Shown here: piece by piece, positions 20,739-28,736 of the stretch | How positions within the stretch are numbered: position 1 is the stretch's first letter | Layout: every line of letters begins with the position of its first letter | From: Aquimarina sp. Aq107 | GTDB lineage: Bacteria; Bacteroidota; Bacteroidia; Flavobacteriales; Flavobacteriaceae | Length of the DNA stretch: 64,000 nucleotides | Direction of reading: 5' to 3' | Assembly: GCF_943733665.1 (NCBI RefSeq) | Contig: NZ_OX030782.1 | Span: 1,322,001-1,386,000, forward strand | Translations under genes and position numbers: made by a program | Notes under the pieces: generated by a model | Seen by the model: only the letters and a program-made list of their open reading frames with translations | The model's database searches: none | What the model was told of the DNA's origin: nothing

Positions 20739-21398
20739 ATGGTAGATCATAAATTATTAGCGTATTTAGAATCTTTTCTTACGCCCAGACGACAAGGCCT
20801 TTATAAAAAGGTAATTGAGGAACGTACTAATTATTTTACGGTTGCGGTAGAAGATGTATATCAATTACACAATACAAGTGCAGTAATTAGGAGTTGTGAT
20901 GTTTTTGGAATTCAGAATGTACACGTAATAGAAGAAATAAATGCTAAACGTATTGATAGAGAGATTGCAATGGGAGCTCAAAAATGGGTAGATATAAATA
21001 GATATACTACTTCTAAAGCTTGTATTGCTGAGTTAAAAAATAAAGGATATCAAATAGTAGCTACTACACCACATGATAATTCGATAGAGTTAAAAGATTT
21101 CAATATTAATAAGCCTTCTGCATTTTTCTTTGGACAGGAACAAGAGGGATTAAGTGATATGATCTTAGATGAAGCCGATGTGAAATTACACATACCTATG
21201 GTTGGCTTTACAGAAAGCCTTAATATTTCGGTTTCAGCTGCTATTATTTTACAACATGTAACATCCTTATTAAGGAACTCTAAGATTGATTGGAAGTTGT
21301 CAGAAGAAGAAAAATTAGAAAAAAGATTGGATTGGGCTAAAAAAGTAATCAAAAGTCACGAGAAAATTATAGCTAGGTATGAAAAAGAAAATACCTAA
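20739..21398 (+). CDS. trmH: tRNA (guanosine-2'-O-)-methyltransferase, TrmH/SpoU family
   Basis: The 219-residue protein has the SPOUT (alpha/beta knot) methyltransferase motifs. Motif 1 is NTSAVIRSCDVFGI, motif 2 is FGQEQEGLSD, and motif 3 is SLNISVSAAIIL, which form the SAM-binding knot and catalytic site. An N-terminal segment (PRRQGLYKKVIEERTNYF) matches the TrmH type that methylates the ribose of G18 in the tRNA D-loop. The length fits TrmH. The family is certain; tRNA G18 as substrate rests on resemblance to TrmH rather than to the rRNA enzyme RlmB. It stands alone on this strand. Confidence 0.9.
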   Translation: MVDHKLLAYLESFLTPRRQGLYKKVIEERTNYFTVAVEDVYQLHNTSAVIRSCDVFGIQNVHVIEEINAKRIDREIAMGAQKWVDINRYTTSKACIAELKNKGYQIVATTPHDNSIELKDFNINKPSAFFFGQEQEGLSDMILDEADVKLHIPMVGFTESLNISVSAAIILQHVTSLLRNSKIDWKLSEEEKLEKRLDWAKKVIKSHEKIIARYEKENT

Positions 21399-21548
21399 CA
21401 GATACTAAATAAATCACTACGAATTACTTTTAATAACTAACAAATTCTAGGTAAATGTTATTTTTTGTTTTTGTAAATAACTTATAAAGAAAGGTTTACG
21501 CGTAAAAGGTTAATGTTCTTAAATCAGAGGTTTTATTAATTAATTCCC

Positions 21549-21556
21549 TATATTTG
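21549..21556 (+). promoter_or_regulatory. TAnnTTTG -7 element before a small ORF
   Basis: TATATTTG matches the Bacteroidota -7 consensus exactly and lies 33 bp before the ATG at 21589. No TTG was found at the usual upstream spacing. Confidence 0.45.
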
Positions 21557-21588
21557 ATAAAGACTAATCGTTTTAACTCCCTAAAAAC

Positions 21589-21741
21589 ATGTTTGTCATG
21601 AGCAAAAAACAGTCGCCTACCAACAAGATTAAGTCACTTTTTAAACAAGTGAAAACAGGAATTAAATCTAATAAAACTACAATTAATTATACATCCGAAG
21701 TAGTACACGATATTTTTCAAAAAAGAACAAGTACTTCTTAA
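21589..21741 (+). CDS. Small basic protein of 47-50 residues, unknown function
   Basis: An ATG at 21589, or the in-frame ATG nine bases later (21598), opens a short frame ending with TAA at 21741. The product begins MSKKQSPTNKIKSLFKQVK and is rich in Lys, Ser and Thr, with no signal peptide or membrane segment. Support for a real gene comes from the consensus -7 box 33 bp upstream and a 12-bp-stem hairpin 25 bp downstream; the frame also ends cleanly before that hairpin. I do not recognise a family. A chance ORF is possible at this length. Confidence 0.5.
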   Translation: MFVMSKKQSPTNKIKSLFKQVKTGIKSNKTTINYTSEVVHDIFQKRTSTS

Positions 21742-21765
21742 TTCTATTTTAAAAATATAGAATAA

Positions 21766-21805
21766 AAGTATATCCAAAGATATCAAGTAAGCCTTGGATA
21801 TACTT
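21766..21805. terminator. Bidirectional terminator hairpin between convergent genes
   Basis: Perfect 12-bp arms, AAGTATATCCAA and TTGGATATACTT, flank a 16-base loop. The tract following the stem is T-rich on the minus strand (CTTTTATTC), so it mainly terminates the 21821-22513 gene. It can also end the small plus-strand gene. Confidence 0.75.
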
Positions 21806-21820
21806 CTAAAATCATAAGAT

Positions 21821-22513
21821 TTATCTTTTGGTTAAGTATATGTTTTGTGTAAAATAATTGTTGTAGTCATAGTTCTCTTTTACTTCAATATTTCTTGAAA
21901 AATTTTGATACGCAACATTTGATACTTTTAATTCCCAGTTACCTTTTGGTAATTGTAGAGAATAAAATCCATTTTCTGATGTGGTGCTAAAGTGTCTAAT
22001 TCCATTTTTAAATACTTCTATGGATATTGGATTTTGAATAGTTTGAAATGTATTATTGTCAAAAACCCTACCTTTTACATTATAAAAACTTTGAAGTATC
22101 GGTTCTTTTTTTGATGTCTTGGTACCATTCCAATTATACCAATTTGGTGTGTTACCCCAAGTCCATTTACCAGAGAAAGAATTATTAAAATTAGAGTTAT
22201 TCATTTCAAAACGAATTATCCCTTTTCTATTCATCCTGTAATTGTCAAAAGTTCCTTCAAAATATTCTTTACCATTTATATAATGTCTATACCCATAAAT
22301 GACGCCAATATCTGCATAATCTCCATATATTAATTGTCCTTTTTCTACAAGTCTTAATTCTCCATAAGTGGAGCTCCAGGTTCCTACCCAGTTTATAGTA
22401 TTGCTTTTTTCTAAAAGAGATATTTCATCTACAAATGTTATATCGTCTTCATTAGAACAGCTAAACAAGAATAAAGAAGTTAAGCATAGACAAACTATTT
22501 TTAATTTTTTCAT
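21821..22513 (-). CDS. Hypothetical lipoprotein with a C-terminal carboxypeptidase-regulatory-like domain
   Basis: The protein has 230 residues. Residues 1-19 form a lipoprotein signal ending LFLFSC, followed by SNEDD, typical of the Asp/Glu-rich export signal of surface lipoproteins in this phylum. The middle (about 35-135) is rich in Trp, Tyr and Gly and may be a small beta-rich domain with repeated WxGTW-like turns (NWVGTWSS, GKWTWGN, WNGTK). Residues 148-225 look like a carboxypeptidase-regulatory/CnaB-like sandwich (VKGRVFDNN, ENGFYSLQLPKGNWELKVS). No enzyme motif is seen and the function is unknown. It is convergent with the small ORF and separated from it by a terminator. Confidence 0.8.
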   Translation of the reverse strand: MKKLKIVCLCLTSLFLFSCSNEDDITFVDEISLLEKSNTINWVGTWSSTYGELRLVEKGQLIYGDYADIGVIYGYRHYINGKEYFEGTFDNYRMNRKGIIRFEMNNSNFNNSFSGKWTWGNTPNWYNWNGTKTSKKEPILQSFYNVKGRVFDNNTFQTIQNPISIEVFKNGIRHFSTTSENGFYSLQLPKGNWELKVSNVAYQNFSRNIEVKENYDYNNYFTQNIYLTKR

Positions 22514-22652
22514 GGTATGTATGTTATTTAAAAGTTACATCCGTTAGTATTAAAAAAATAGAAAGGTTAACAGATAATATTTTTTTATAAAACATTTATT
22601 GTTTTTTAAATCTAATTTGTAATTTAAAGACTTAATTTTTAGATCAATAATT

Positions 22653-23018
22653 ATGGTTACATGGTTTGAAATTCCGGTTATAGATATGGATCGTGCTAAA
22701 TCTTTTTATGAAAAAGTTTTTGAAATAGAAATAGCTATCCACAAAGTAGAAGGGTTACAAATGGGTTGGTTTCCTAATAAAAATGTAACCGGTGAAGTTA
22801 CAGGCTCATTAATACTTGCAGGAGATAATTATAAACCTAGTGAAGACGGAGTTATGATCTATTTTTCTTGTAGTGATGTAGCTAATGAAATAAGTAGAGT
22901 AGAGGATGCTGGAGGAAAAGTATTATCTAAGAAAACACAAATATCAGAAGAACATGGGTACATGGCTTATTTTATAGATTCGGAAGGGAATAGAATATCA
23001 TTACATTCCCTTCGATAA
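22653..23018 (+). CDS. VOC superfamily (glyoxalase/bleomycin-resistance-like) protein
   Basis: The 121-residue protein has the paired beta-alpha-beta-beta-beta modules of the vicinal-oxygen-chelate fold. It opens with TWFEIPVIDMDRAKSFYEKVF and closes with GYMAYFIDSEGNRISLHS, where a Glu-like metal-ligand position is replaced by Ser/His-rich sequence. One domain this long usually acts as a homodimer. Substrate is unknown; small relatives range from lactoylglutathione lyases to metal-free binding proteins. No partner gene lies alongside. Confidence 0.85.
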   Translation: MVTWFEIPVIDMDRAKSFYEKVFEIEIAIHKVEGLQMGWFPNKNVTGEVTGSLILAGDNYKPSEDGVMIYFSCSDVANEISRVEDAGGKVLSKKTQISEEHGYMAYFIDSEGNRISLHSLR

Positions 23019-23030
23019 GATAATGTGTTA

Positions 23031-23795
23031 TTATTTTCTGTCTAGAACTTTATACTCTTCATAACATTCGCTGATTGCATCAAGAATTTGTAAGTCATTA
23101 GCAAACTTTATAAAATCAGCAGAATAGTTACAATTACGTAATATTTCATCAATGTCAATACGTTCTACTTGGAGCAATGCCATAAGTGTAGCTCTATCGA
23201 ATTTTGTTTCCAGTAGGTTCCTTATTTCATCATCTTTCTTCATCTTTCTTAGCTTACGCAGTTCATTAGACCGTTTGCTAAAAATGTTATAGAGAAAGTC
23301 TGCGGGATTAAAAATAGCACCTAACACTTTATTAACAGCTCCAGGTTGTCTGCTGCCTCCTTCATATCCAGAGTTTAAACCAGAAATGCTATATCTGTAA
23401 TTATTATATACAGGGATTTTTTTCGCATCAATTTCTAAGTATCCAGTAAGTTGTACATCTGCAACGACAACTTCTTCAAGAGCGATACCAAGTTCAGTCA
23501 TTTTGATTTTTACATCACCAAATTTTTTCCAGTCATTAGTAACTCGAACTCTAAGAGGTTTATATCCAATGTACGTAAAATATAAGGTGTCATTAACTTT
23601 AGCTTTAATCTCAAAATCACCTTCCTTATTAGTAATGGTACCAATAACTTGACTTAGGTTTACTACGTGAACACTTTGCAATTTACTATCAGTAGAGGCA
23701 TTCAGTACTTTTCCCGATACTGTTTGTGAATCAGTTTCTTGGGCATTTATACTGATGCCTGCAATAAGTAATATGTATATTAAAAATCTTTTCAA
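23031..23795 (-). CDS. Secreted protein with an N-terminal carboxypeptidase-regulatory-like domain
   Basis: The protein has 254 residues. Residues 1-18 are a signal peptide ending INA with mature Gln (INA|QETDS). Residues 24-110 are a CarboxypepD_reg-like sandwich (VSGKVLNASTDSKLQSVHV, VIGTITNKEGDFEIKAKVND, FTYIGYKPL), the module that also opens TonB-dependent receptors. The remaining part, about 110-254, is alpha-helical and charged (RKMKKDDEIRNLLETKFD) with no recognised motif. It lacks a barrel or plug, so it is not a receptor. Members of this type are common and uncharacterised in flavobacteria. It ends 12 bp from the convergent VOC gene. Confidence 0.8.
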   Translation of the reverse strand: MKRFLIYILLIAGISINAQETDSQTVSGKVLNASTDSKLQSVHVVNLSQVIGTITNKEGDFEIKAKVNDTLYFTYIGYKPLRVRVTNDWKKFGDVKIKMTELGIALEEVVVADVQLTGYLEIDAKKIPVYNNYRYSISGLNSGYEGGSRQPGAVNKVLGAIFNPADFLYNIFSKRSNELRKLRKMKKDDEIRNLLETKFDRATLMALLQVERIDIDEILRNCNYSADFIKFANDLQILDAISECYEEYKVLDRK

Positions 23796-23912
23796 AAGCT
23801 TATTTTTATAATTATTCTATATCGTTAACTACTATATATGACGACCAATCTATACGAACATAACATAAAAATCGGACCAAAAATCATATAATTTAGTTAA
23901 TTCATAGAAAAA

Positions 23913-25682
23913 TTATCTACGATCACTACGTTTTCTTCGGTCTCTTCTTCCATTACCTCCGCGATCACCACCATCATTATCACGACGGTTTCTTCCTTTT
24001 GGTTTAAAACCATCACTTCTTCGCTTTCCTTTAAAACCGCCACCGCCGTTATTATCTCTTCTTCGTCTACCGCCTCGGCTTCGACCAGAATCTTTAGAGA
24101 TTTCAACGTTAACTTTTCTACCTTCTATTCTAAAATCTTCGAAAACTGCAAGAATTGCATCTTGGTGTTCAGAATCTGTGTTAAAGAATGAAAAACTTTC
24201 CTTAACATCAACACGGCTTACTCCATCTCTTCCAAGACTTAGATTTTCCTTTAGGAAATCTTTTAAGGTCATCCAATCAAACCCATCTTTTTCACCTACG
24301 TTAATAAAATAACGCGTGCTTCCATCTCTTCCTCTAGATCCATCTCCACCGCTATCTCTGGATGCATTTAGATCTTTAGAGTTTTTATAATAATTATGAA
24401 AACGAGAGAATTCTACAGAGAAGAATTTTTTAATAAGTTCTTCTTTAGTAAAATCTTCTAATACCTCATTAATTGATGGTAAGTAGCTTTCAATTTCGTC
24501 ATTAATTTCCGATTTGGCAATATCATTTGCTAAATGAAATAATTGTACTTGACATATTTCTTCGCCACTTGGTATTTCTTTTTCTTCAAATTTCTTTTTG
24601 ATGATTCGTTCTACAGACTTAATCTTTCTAAGTTCACTCTTAGAAACAATAACCATAGATACACCACTTTTTCCTGCACGTCCTGTTCTACCGCTTCTAT
24701 GTGTATAGGTTTCTATCTCATCTGGTAGTTGATAATTAATCACGTGAGTAACATCATCTACATCAATACCTCTTGCAGCAACATCGGTGGCCACTAACAT
24801 CTGTATTTGTCGATTTCTAAAACTCTTCATCACCAAATCTCGTTGGTTCTGACTTAGATCTCCGTGCAAGGCAGCTGCATTATATCCATCCTCGATAAGT
24901 TTTTCTGCAACTTTTTGCGTGTCTCGTTTGGTACGACAAAATATTACAGAAAAAATGTCTGGGTTTGCATCTGCTAGACGTTTTAAAGCAGCATAACGAT
25001 CTCTAGAACTAACTACATAATATTCGTGAGAAACATTCTTAGATCCTGTGTTTTTGTGTCCTACAGTAATTTCTATAGGATTGTGCATAAAACGTTTTGC
25101 AATTGTAGAAACTTCTTTTGGCATTGTAGCAGAAAATAACCAAGTACTTTTATCTTCTGGTGTGTGAGAAAGTATAGAAGTTATATCTTCATAGAATCCC
25201 ATGTTAAGCATTTCATCTGCTTCATCAAGAACACAATAACCGATATTAGATATGTCAACCATCTTTCTATTGATCATATCCTGCATACGTCCTGGAGTTG
25301 CTACAATAATTTGAGCTCCACGTTTGATTTCTTTAGCTTGGTCATGGATACTTGCACCACCATAAATGGCTACAGTACGCAATCCTTTACTAAACTTAGA
25401 ATAGTTTTTTAATTCATTGGTAATCTGTAAACAAAGTTCACGGGTAGGGGATAATATTAATCCTTGTGTAATTCTACTATCAATGTCTACTTTTTCTATT
25501 AAAGGAAAACCAAATGCAGCGGTTTTCCCTGTTCCGGTTTGTGCAAGAGCAACAATATCCGTTTCTTCATTAAGCAAAATAGGGATAGCCTTTTCCTGTA
25601 CTTCACTTGGGGTCTCAAACCCCATTTCATTCACCGCCTTAATAATGGCTTCACCGAGGCCTAATGCTTCAAATTTGTTCAT
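23913..25682 (-). CDS. DEAD-box RNA helicase with DbpA-type RNA-binding domain and RGG-rich tail
   Basis: The protein has 589 residues. Helicase motifs in order are: Q motif (F-x-T-P-S-E-V-Q), ALAQTGTGKTAAFGFP, PTREL, TPGRM, VLDEADEML, SAT, ATDVAARGIDVDDV and HRSGRTGR. A DbpA-like RNA-binding domain follows (about 450-540), and then a Gly/Arg/Asp-rich tail (about 540-589). This is the DeaD/CsdA type, which remodels rRNA during ribosome assembly and helps in the cold. The start is taken at 25682 (MNKFEALGLG). The longer frame to 25703 would begin inside the -7 box at 25701-25708 and adds residues unlike the family. Confidence 0.93.
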   Translation of the reverse strand: MNKFEALGLGEAIIKAVNEMGFETPSEVQEKAIPILLNEETDIVALAQTGTGKTAAFGFPLIEKVDIDSRITQGLILSPTRELCLQITNELKNYSKFSKGLRTVAIYGGASIHDQAKEIKRGAQIIVATPGRMQDMINRKMVDISNIGYCVLDEADEMLNMGFYEDITSILSHTPEDKSTWLFSATMPKEVSTIAKRFMHNPIEITVGHKNTGSKNVSHEYYVVSSRDRYAALKRLADANPDIFSVIFCRTKRDTQKVAEKLIEDGYNAAALHGDLSQNQRDLVMKSFRNRQIQMLVATDVAARGIDVDDVTHVINYQLPDEIETYTHRSGRTGRAGKSGVSMVIVSKSELRKIKSVERIIKKKFEEKEIPSGEEICQVQLFHLANDIAKSEINDEIESYLPSINEVLEDFTKEELIKKFFSVEFSRFHNYYKNSKDLNASRDSGGDGSRGRDGSTRYFINVGEKDGFDWMTLKDFLKENLSLGRDGVSRVDVKESFSFFNTDSEHQDAILAVFEDFRIEGRKVNVEISKDSGRSRGGRRRRDNNGGGGFKGKRRSDGFKPKGRNRRDNDGGDRGGNGRRDRRKRSDRR

Positions 25683-25700
25683 ATAAATAAAAATAAGCCG

Positions 25701-25708
25701 CAAAGGTA
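25701..25708 (-). promoter_or_regulatory. TAnnTTTG -7 element of the DEAD-box helicase gene
   Basis: On the minus strand TACCTTTG fits the Bacteroidota -7 consensus and lies 18 bp before the ATG at 25682. It excludes the upstream in-frame ATG at 25703 as a start. No TTG -33 element is at the right distance. Confidence 0.6.
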
Positions 25709-25799
25709 CGGTTTATTATCTGTCTATAATAATAACGAAGTACTTATTCTGATGTTACAAAAGAATTGTTTTAAATGTAAAATTAGATTAGGTGTTTGA

Positions 25800-26849
25800 T
25801 TACTTAATTATCTCAATTTCAAAAAGTTTGTCCCAATTCTTGCCGGTAACAAATAATTGTTTCGTGTCCTTTTTGTAAGCGATACCATTTAGCACATCTA
25901 GATCAGAATGTTGACTCACCTTTTCTCTTAGACCAGATAAATTAATAACCGCTTCTACAGCTCCATTTGCTGGATTAATTACAGCAATTCCGTCTTTTTG
26001 CCAAGTGTTAGCATAAATTTTTCCTTCTATCCATTCTAATTCATTAAATTTTGACTTTACCTTGTTGTGAGTTGCAACTTCAATGAATGTTTTTTCAGCC
26101 AAGCTTTCTGCGTCTAATATCCAGATTTTTTCAGTACCATCACTTTTATATATTTGATTACCATCATTACATAATCCCCATCCTTCTTTACTCTTATTAT
26201 AAGCAAAGCTTCCTGTTTTTTCTAGAGTGTTTAAATCGTAGATAAAACCTTCTTTAGATTGCCATGTAAGTTGAAACACTTTATCATTAATAATAGTAAT
26301 ACCTTCTGCAAAATATTTCTTATCGATATCTTTTTTGATAATCACTTTTCCAGTTTTGTAATCTACCTTACGTAATGAGGACAATCCATTTTTACCAGTA
26401 CTTTCATAAAGTGTGTCACCAATAAATTCTAATCCTTGAGTAAAAGCATTTTGATCGTGGGGATATTCTGCTATAACTTTATACTTATATAATTTAGGAG
26501 GGACGTTGTTAAAAAAAGAAAGTTTTTGATAGATATCTTCCTCTTTTCCTTCATAATGAACAATAGCTTTTAGAAGGTGTTTTCCCAATCTCTCGTTATC
26601 GATTTTTTCTTCTAATTGATTCTCATTATTAGTTGTTAATCTAATATCTTCTAAAAAGTAAACGACAGAATCAATTTTGATTTTTTGGTCATTAACTATA
26701 CTAGCTTTTATGGTTTCTCCAAGCTTATATTTGGTCTGGTTATTATCGGTTTTAATCGAAAAATGTTTTTTTTTCGTCTCAATATTACTACCACAAGAAA
26801 AAATAATAGCACATAATGTAATGATGACGAAGAGGTTACGTTTGTTCAT
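25800..26849 (-). CDS. Glutaminyl-peptide cyclotransferase, beta-propeller type, lipoprotein
   Basis: The protein has 349 residues. Residues 1-19 form a lipoprotein signal (ITLCAIIFSC|GSNIE). The N-terminal third (about 25-120) is an Ig-like spacer. Residues 125-349 match the plant/bacterial five-bladed-propeller glutaminyl cyclase (Glu_cyclase_2): YPHDQNAFTQGLEF, LYESTGKNGLSSLRK, YFAEGITIINDKVFQLTW and NELEWIEGKIYANTW. The enzyme turns N-terminal Gln into pyroglutamate, releasing ammonia. Here it would be anchored at the periplasmic side or the surface. That fits the many signal peptides in this window cut just before Gln, whose mature ends would be its substrates. Family call firm, in vivo substrates inferred. 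Confidence 0.92.
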   Translation of the reverse strand: MNKRNLFVIITLCAIIFSCGSNIETKKKHFSIKTDNNQTKYKLGETIKASIVNDQKIKIDSVVYFLEDIRLTTNNENQLEEKIDNERLGKHLLKAIVHYEGKEEDIYQKLSFFNNVPPKLYKYKVIAEYPHDQNAFTQGLEFIGDTLYESTGKNGLSSLRKVDYKTGKVIIKKDIDKKYFAEGITIINDKVFQLTWQSKEGFIYDLNTLEKTGSFAYNKSKEGWGLCNDGNQIYKSDGTEKIWILDAESLAEKTFIEVATHNKVKSKFNELEWIEGKIYANTWQKDGIAVINPANGAVEAVINLSGLREKVSQHSDLDVLNGIAYKKDTKQLFVTGKNWDKLFEIEIIK

Positions 26850-26904
26850 GATATTTGGTAATATTTAGAGCAAGATATTTATTTTAATTGGGTTTAAAAA
26901 ATCA

Positions 26905-26934
26905 TTGTTTTATATAGTAAAGATTGTATCTTTG
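26905..26934 (+). promoter_or_regulatory. Promoter of the SRP RNA gene
   Basis: TTG at 26905-26907, a 19-bp spacer and TATCTTTG at 26927-26934 match the Bacteroidota sigma-ABfr consensus (TTG, 17-23 bp, TAnnTTTG). The RNA would begin five bases downstream, at 26939. Confidence 0.85.
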
Positions 26935-26938
26935 CAGC

Positions 26939-27032
26939 GGCAAGTCCTACACAACTAGCTCCTGTTGAATCCTCCAGGGCGGGAACGCAGCAAAGGTAAA
27001 CGGTTGTAGCAGTGTGATGTAGGTAGCTTGCC
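26939..27032 (+). ncRNA. ffs: Signal recognition particle RNA (small bacterial type, 4.5S-like)
   Basis: The roughly 94-base RNA folds into one long hairpin. Its ends pair as GGCAAG with CTTGCC and CCTACA with TGTAGG. The tip has a GCG/CGC stem closed by a GGAA tetraloop (26982-26985), flanked by CAGG on one side and AGCA on the other; this is the conserved domain IV loop that binds the M domain of Ffh. Seven T residues follow at 27033-27039, making it its own intrinsic terminator. A consensus promoter lies directly upstream. It guides membrane-protein targeting together with Ffh and FtsY, which are not in this window. Confidence 0.93.
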
Positions 27033-27116
27033 TTTTTTTATGCCTTTTAGTTTCGTCTTTTAAGTATTTTTAAGTTTATTTCGTAAATCTAAATTCATAA
27101 TTCTAAATTCCGAATG

Positions 27117-27124
27117 TATATTTG
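27117..27124 (+). promoter_or_regulatory. TAnnTTTG -7 element almost touching the SDR start codon
   Basis: TATATTTG matches the consensus and ends six bases before the ATG at 27130. By the spacing seen at the SRP RNA, transcription would start near 27129, giving a leaderless or nearly leaderless mRNA. No TTG was found at the -33 distance. Confidence 0.55.
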
Positions 27125-27129
27125 CGAAC

Positions 27130-27951
27130 ATGAACGCAAATCAAAACTCTAAAGTTGTTTTAATAACCGGTGGTTCTTCAGGTATTGGAAAATCTATCGG
27201 TACATTTCTTACCAATAAAGGATATATCGTATACGGTACTAGTAGAAACCCTTCGCGTTTTTCGGATTTTAATGCTTTTACTTTGTTGCAACTTGATGTA
27301 GCGGATAAAAAAAGTATTTCTAATGCTGTTAGTATAATTGAGCAGAAACACGGACGATTGGATGTTTTGATTAATAATGCGGGAGCAGGAATTACAGGAC
27401 CGTTAGAAGAAATACCAGAAGAAGAGATTATAAGGAATTTTACGACCAATTATTTTGGGCCTATCAATGTCACTAAAGCAGTGTTGCCTTTAATGAGGAA
27501 ACAGCATAGTGGTTTAATTATTAATATAACTTCTATTGCAGGATATATGGGATTGCCATATCGTGGAATTTATAGTGCTTCTAAATCTGCCTTAGAGATA
27601 ACCACAGAAGCTTGGAGAATGGAGTTAAAAGCATTTAATATTCATATGACTAATATTGCCCCTGGTGATTTTGCTACTAATATTGCAGCAGGAAGATATC
27701 ATGCTCCAGTTATCAGTGGTTCTCCTTACGAAAAATCATATGGTGATTCTTTACAATTAATGGATGAACATGTAGATGAGGGTAGTGACCCGGATGAGAT
27801 GGCTAAAGCAGTGTTTAGGGTTATTTGTACTTCTAGTCCTAAGGTACATTATAAGGTTGGTGCGTTTATGCAGAAATTCTCTGTGGTTTTAAAGCGAATT
27901 TTACCAGATAAAGTATATGAGAAATTACTAATGAATCATTATAAGTTGTAA
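27130..27951 (+). CDS. Short-chain dehydrogenase/reductase (classical SDR)
   Basis: The 273-residue protein has a Rossmann fold. The cofactor motif TGGSSGIG is at 14-21, with Ser/Arg-containing sequence after the second strand (YGTSRNPSRF) that suggests NADP(H). NNAGAG lies in the fourth strand region, and the catalytic Ser...YxxxK is present (ITSIAGYMG, then YSASKSALE). The substrate cannot be read from sequence; close types include 3-oxoacyl-ACP reductase-like and short-chain alcohol dehydrogenases. The gene is on its own between the SRP RNA and fsa, about 75 bp before fsa, so the two might be cotranscribed. Confidence 0.9.
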   Translation: MNANQNSKVVLITGGSSGIGKSIGTFLTNKGYIVYGTSRNPSRFSDFNAFTLLQLDVADKKSISNAVSIIEQKHGRLDVLINNAGAGITGPLEEIPEEEIIRNFTTNYFGPINVTKAVLPLMRKQHSGLIINITSIAGYMGLPYRGIYSASKSALEITTEAWRMELKAFNIHMTNIAPGDFATNIAAGRYHAPVISGSPYEKSYGDSLQLMDEHVDEGSDPDEMAKAVFRVICTSSPKVHYKVGAFMQKFSVVLKRILPDKVYEKLLMNHYKL

Positions 27952-28026
27952 TTTTGACCGCATATTTTAAAAACATATTATAGTTAATAATCATAATAAA
28001 TAAATCATAAATTTAAACACAACAAT

Positions 28027-28680
28027 ATGAAGTTTTTTATTGATACTGCTAACCTTGATCAAATCAAAGAAGCACAAGATCTAGGTGTACTTGATGGAGT
28101 AACTACAAATCCATCATTGATGGCTAAAGAAGGTATCACAGGGAAGGATAATATTATAGAGCATTATAAAAAAATATGTGATATAGTTACTGGAGATGTA
28201 AGTGCCGAAGTGATTTCTACAGATTTTGAAGGAATCGTTAAAGAAGGTGAAGAACTTGCTAAACTTCATGATCAGATTATTGTAAAAGTACCTATGATTA
28301 AAGAAGGTATAAAAGCAATAAAATATTTTAGTGATAAAGGAATTAAAACTAATTGTACATTAGTTTTTTCAGTAGGACAAGCTTTATTAGCTGCAAAAGC
28401 AGGAGCAACTTATGTTTCTCCGTTTATAGGAAGATTGGATGATATTTCTACAGATGGTCTTAATTTAATAGCAGAAATAAGAATGGTATACGATAACTAT
28501 GGTTTCGATACACAAATCTTAGCAGCTTCTGTAAGACATACAATGCATGTAATCGACTGTGCAAAAATTGGAGCAGATGTTATGACTGGACCTCTTTCTT
28601 CGATAGAAGGTTTGCTAAAACACCCTTTAACGGATATTGGTCTAGCTAAGTTTTTAGCGGACTATAAAAAAGGAAATTAA
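28027..28680 (+). CDS. fsa: Fructose-6-phosphate aldolase / small transaldolase
   Basis: The 217-residue protein belongs to the short (decameric) transaldolase family. It opens [16 protein letters not shown] and has DGVTTNPSL, the Schiff-base Lys in IIVKVPM (residue 87), and a closing [12 protein letters not shown] segment. Members split fructose 6-phosphate to glyceraldehyde 3-phosphate and dihydroxyacetone, or act as transaldolases in the pentose phosphate pathway. Sequence alone does not separate the two activities, and in flavobacteria a transaldolase role is quite possible. A strong terminator follows at 28704. Confidence 0.9.
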   Translation: MKFFIDTANLDQIKEAQDLGVLDGVTTNPSLMAKEGITGKDNIIEHYKKICDIVTGDVSAEVISTDFEGIVKEGEELAKLHDQIIVKVPMIKEGIKAIKYFSDKGIKTNCTLVFSVGQALLAAKAGATYVSPFIGRLDDISTDGLNLIAEIRMVYDNYGFDTQILAASVRHTMHVIDCAKIGADVMTGPLSSIEGLLKHPLTDIGLAKFLADYKKGN

Positions 28681-28703
28681 TTTTTTGAAATAATAAAATT
28701 CTA

Positions 28704-28736
28704 AAAACTGTTCTTTTAATCGAGAACAGTTTTTTG
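28704..28736. terminator. Bidirectional terminator overlapping the end of the minus-strand gene
   Basis: The 11-bp arms AAAACTGTTCT and AGAACAGTTTT enclose an 8-base loop and are followed by T-rich sequence on both strands. The minus-strand stop codon (28716-28718) sits in the loop, so one arm encodes the last residues of that protein. Confidence 0.85.

Noticed and set aside
26939..27032. tRNA or riboswitch at this structured locus
   Set aside because: The hairpin with a GGAA tetraloop, CAGG/AGCA internal loop and terminal T run is the SRP RNA; no cloverleaf can be drawn.
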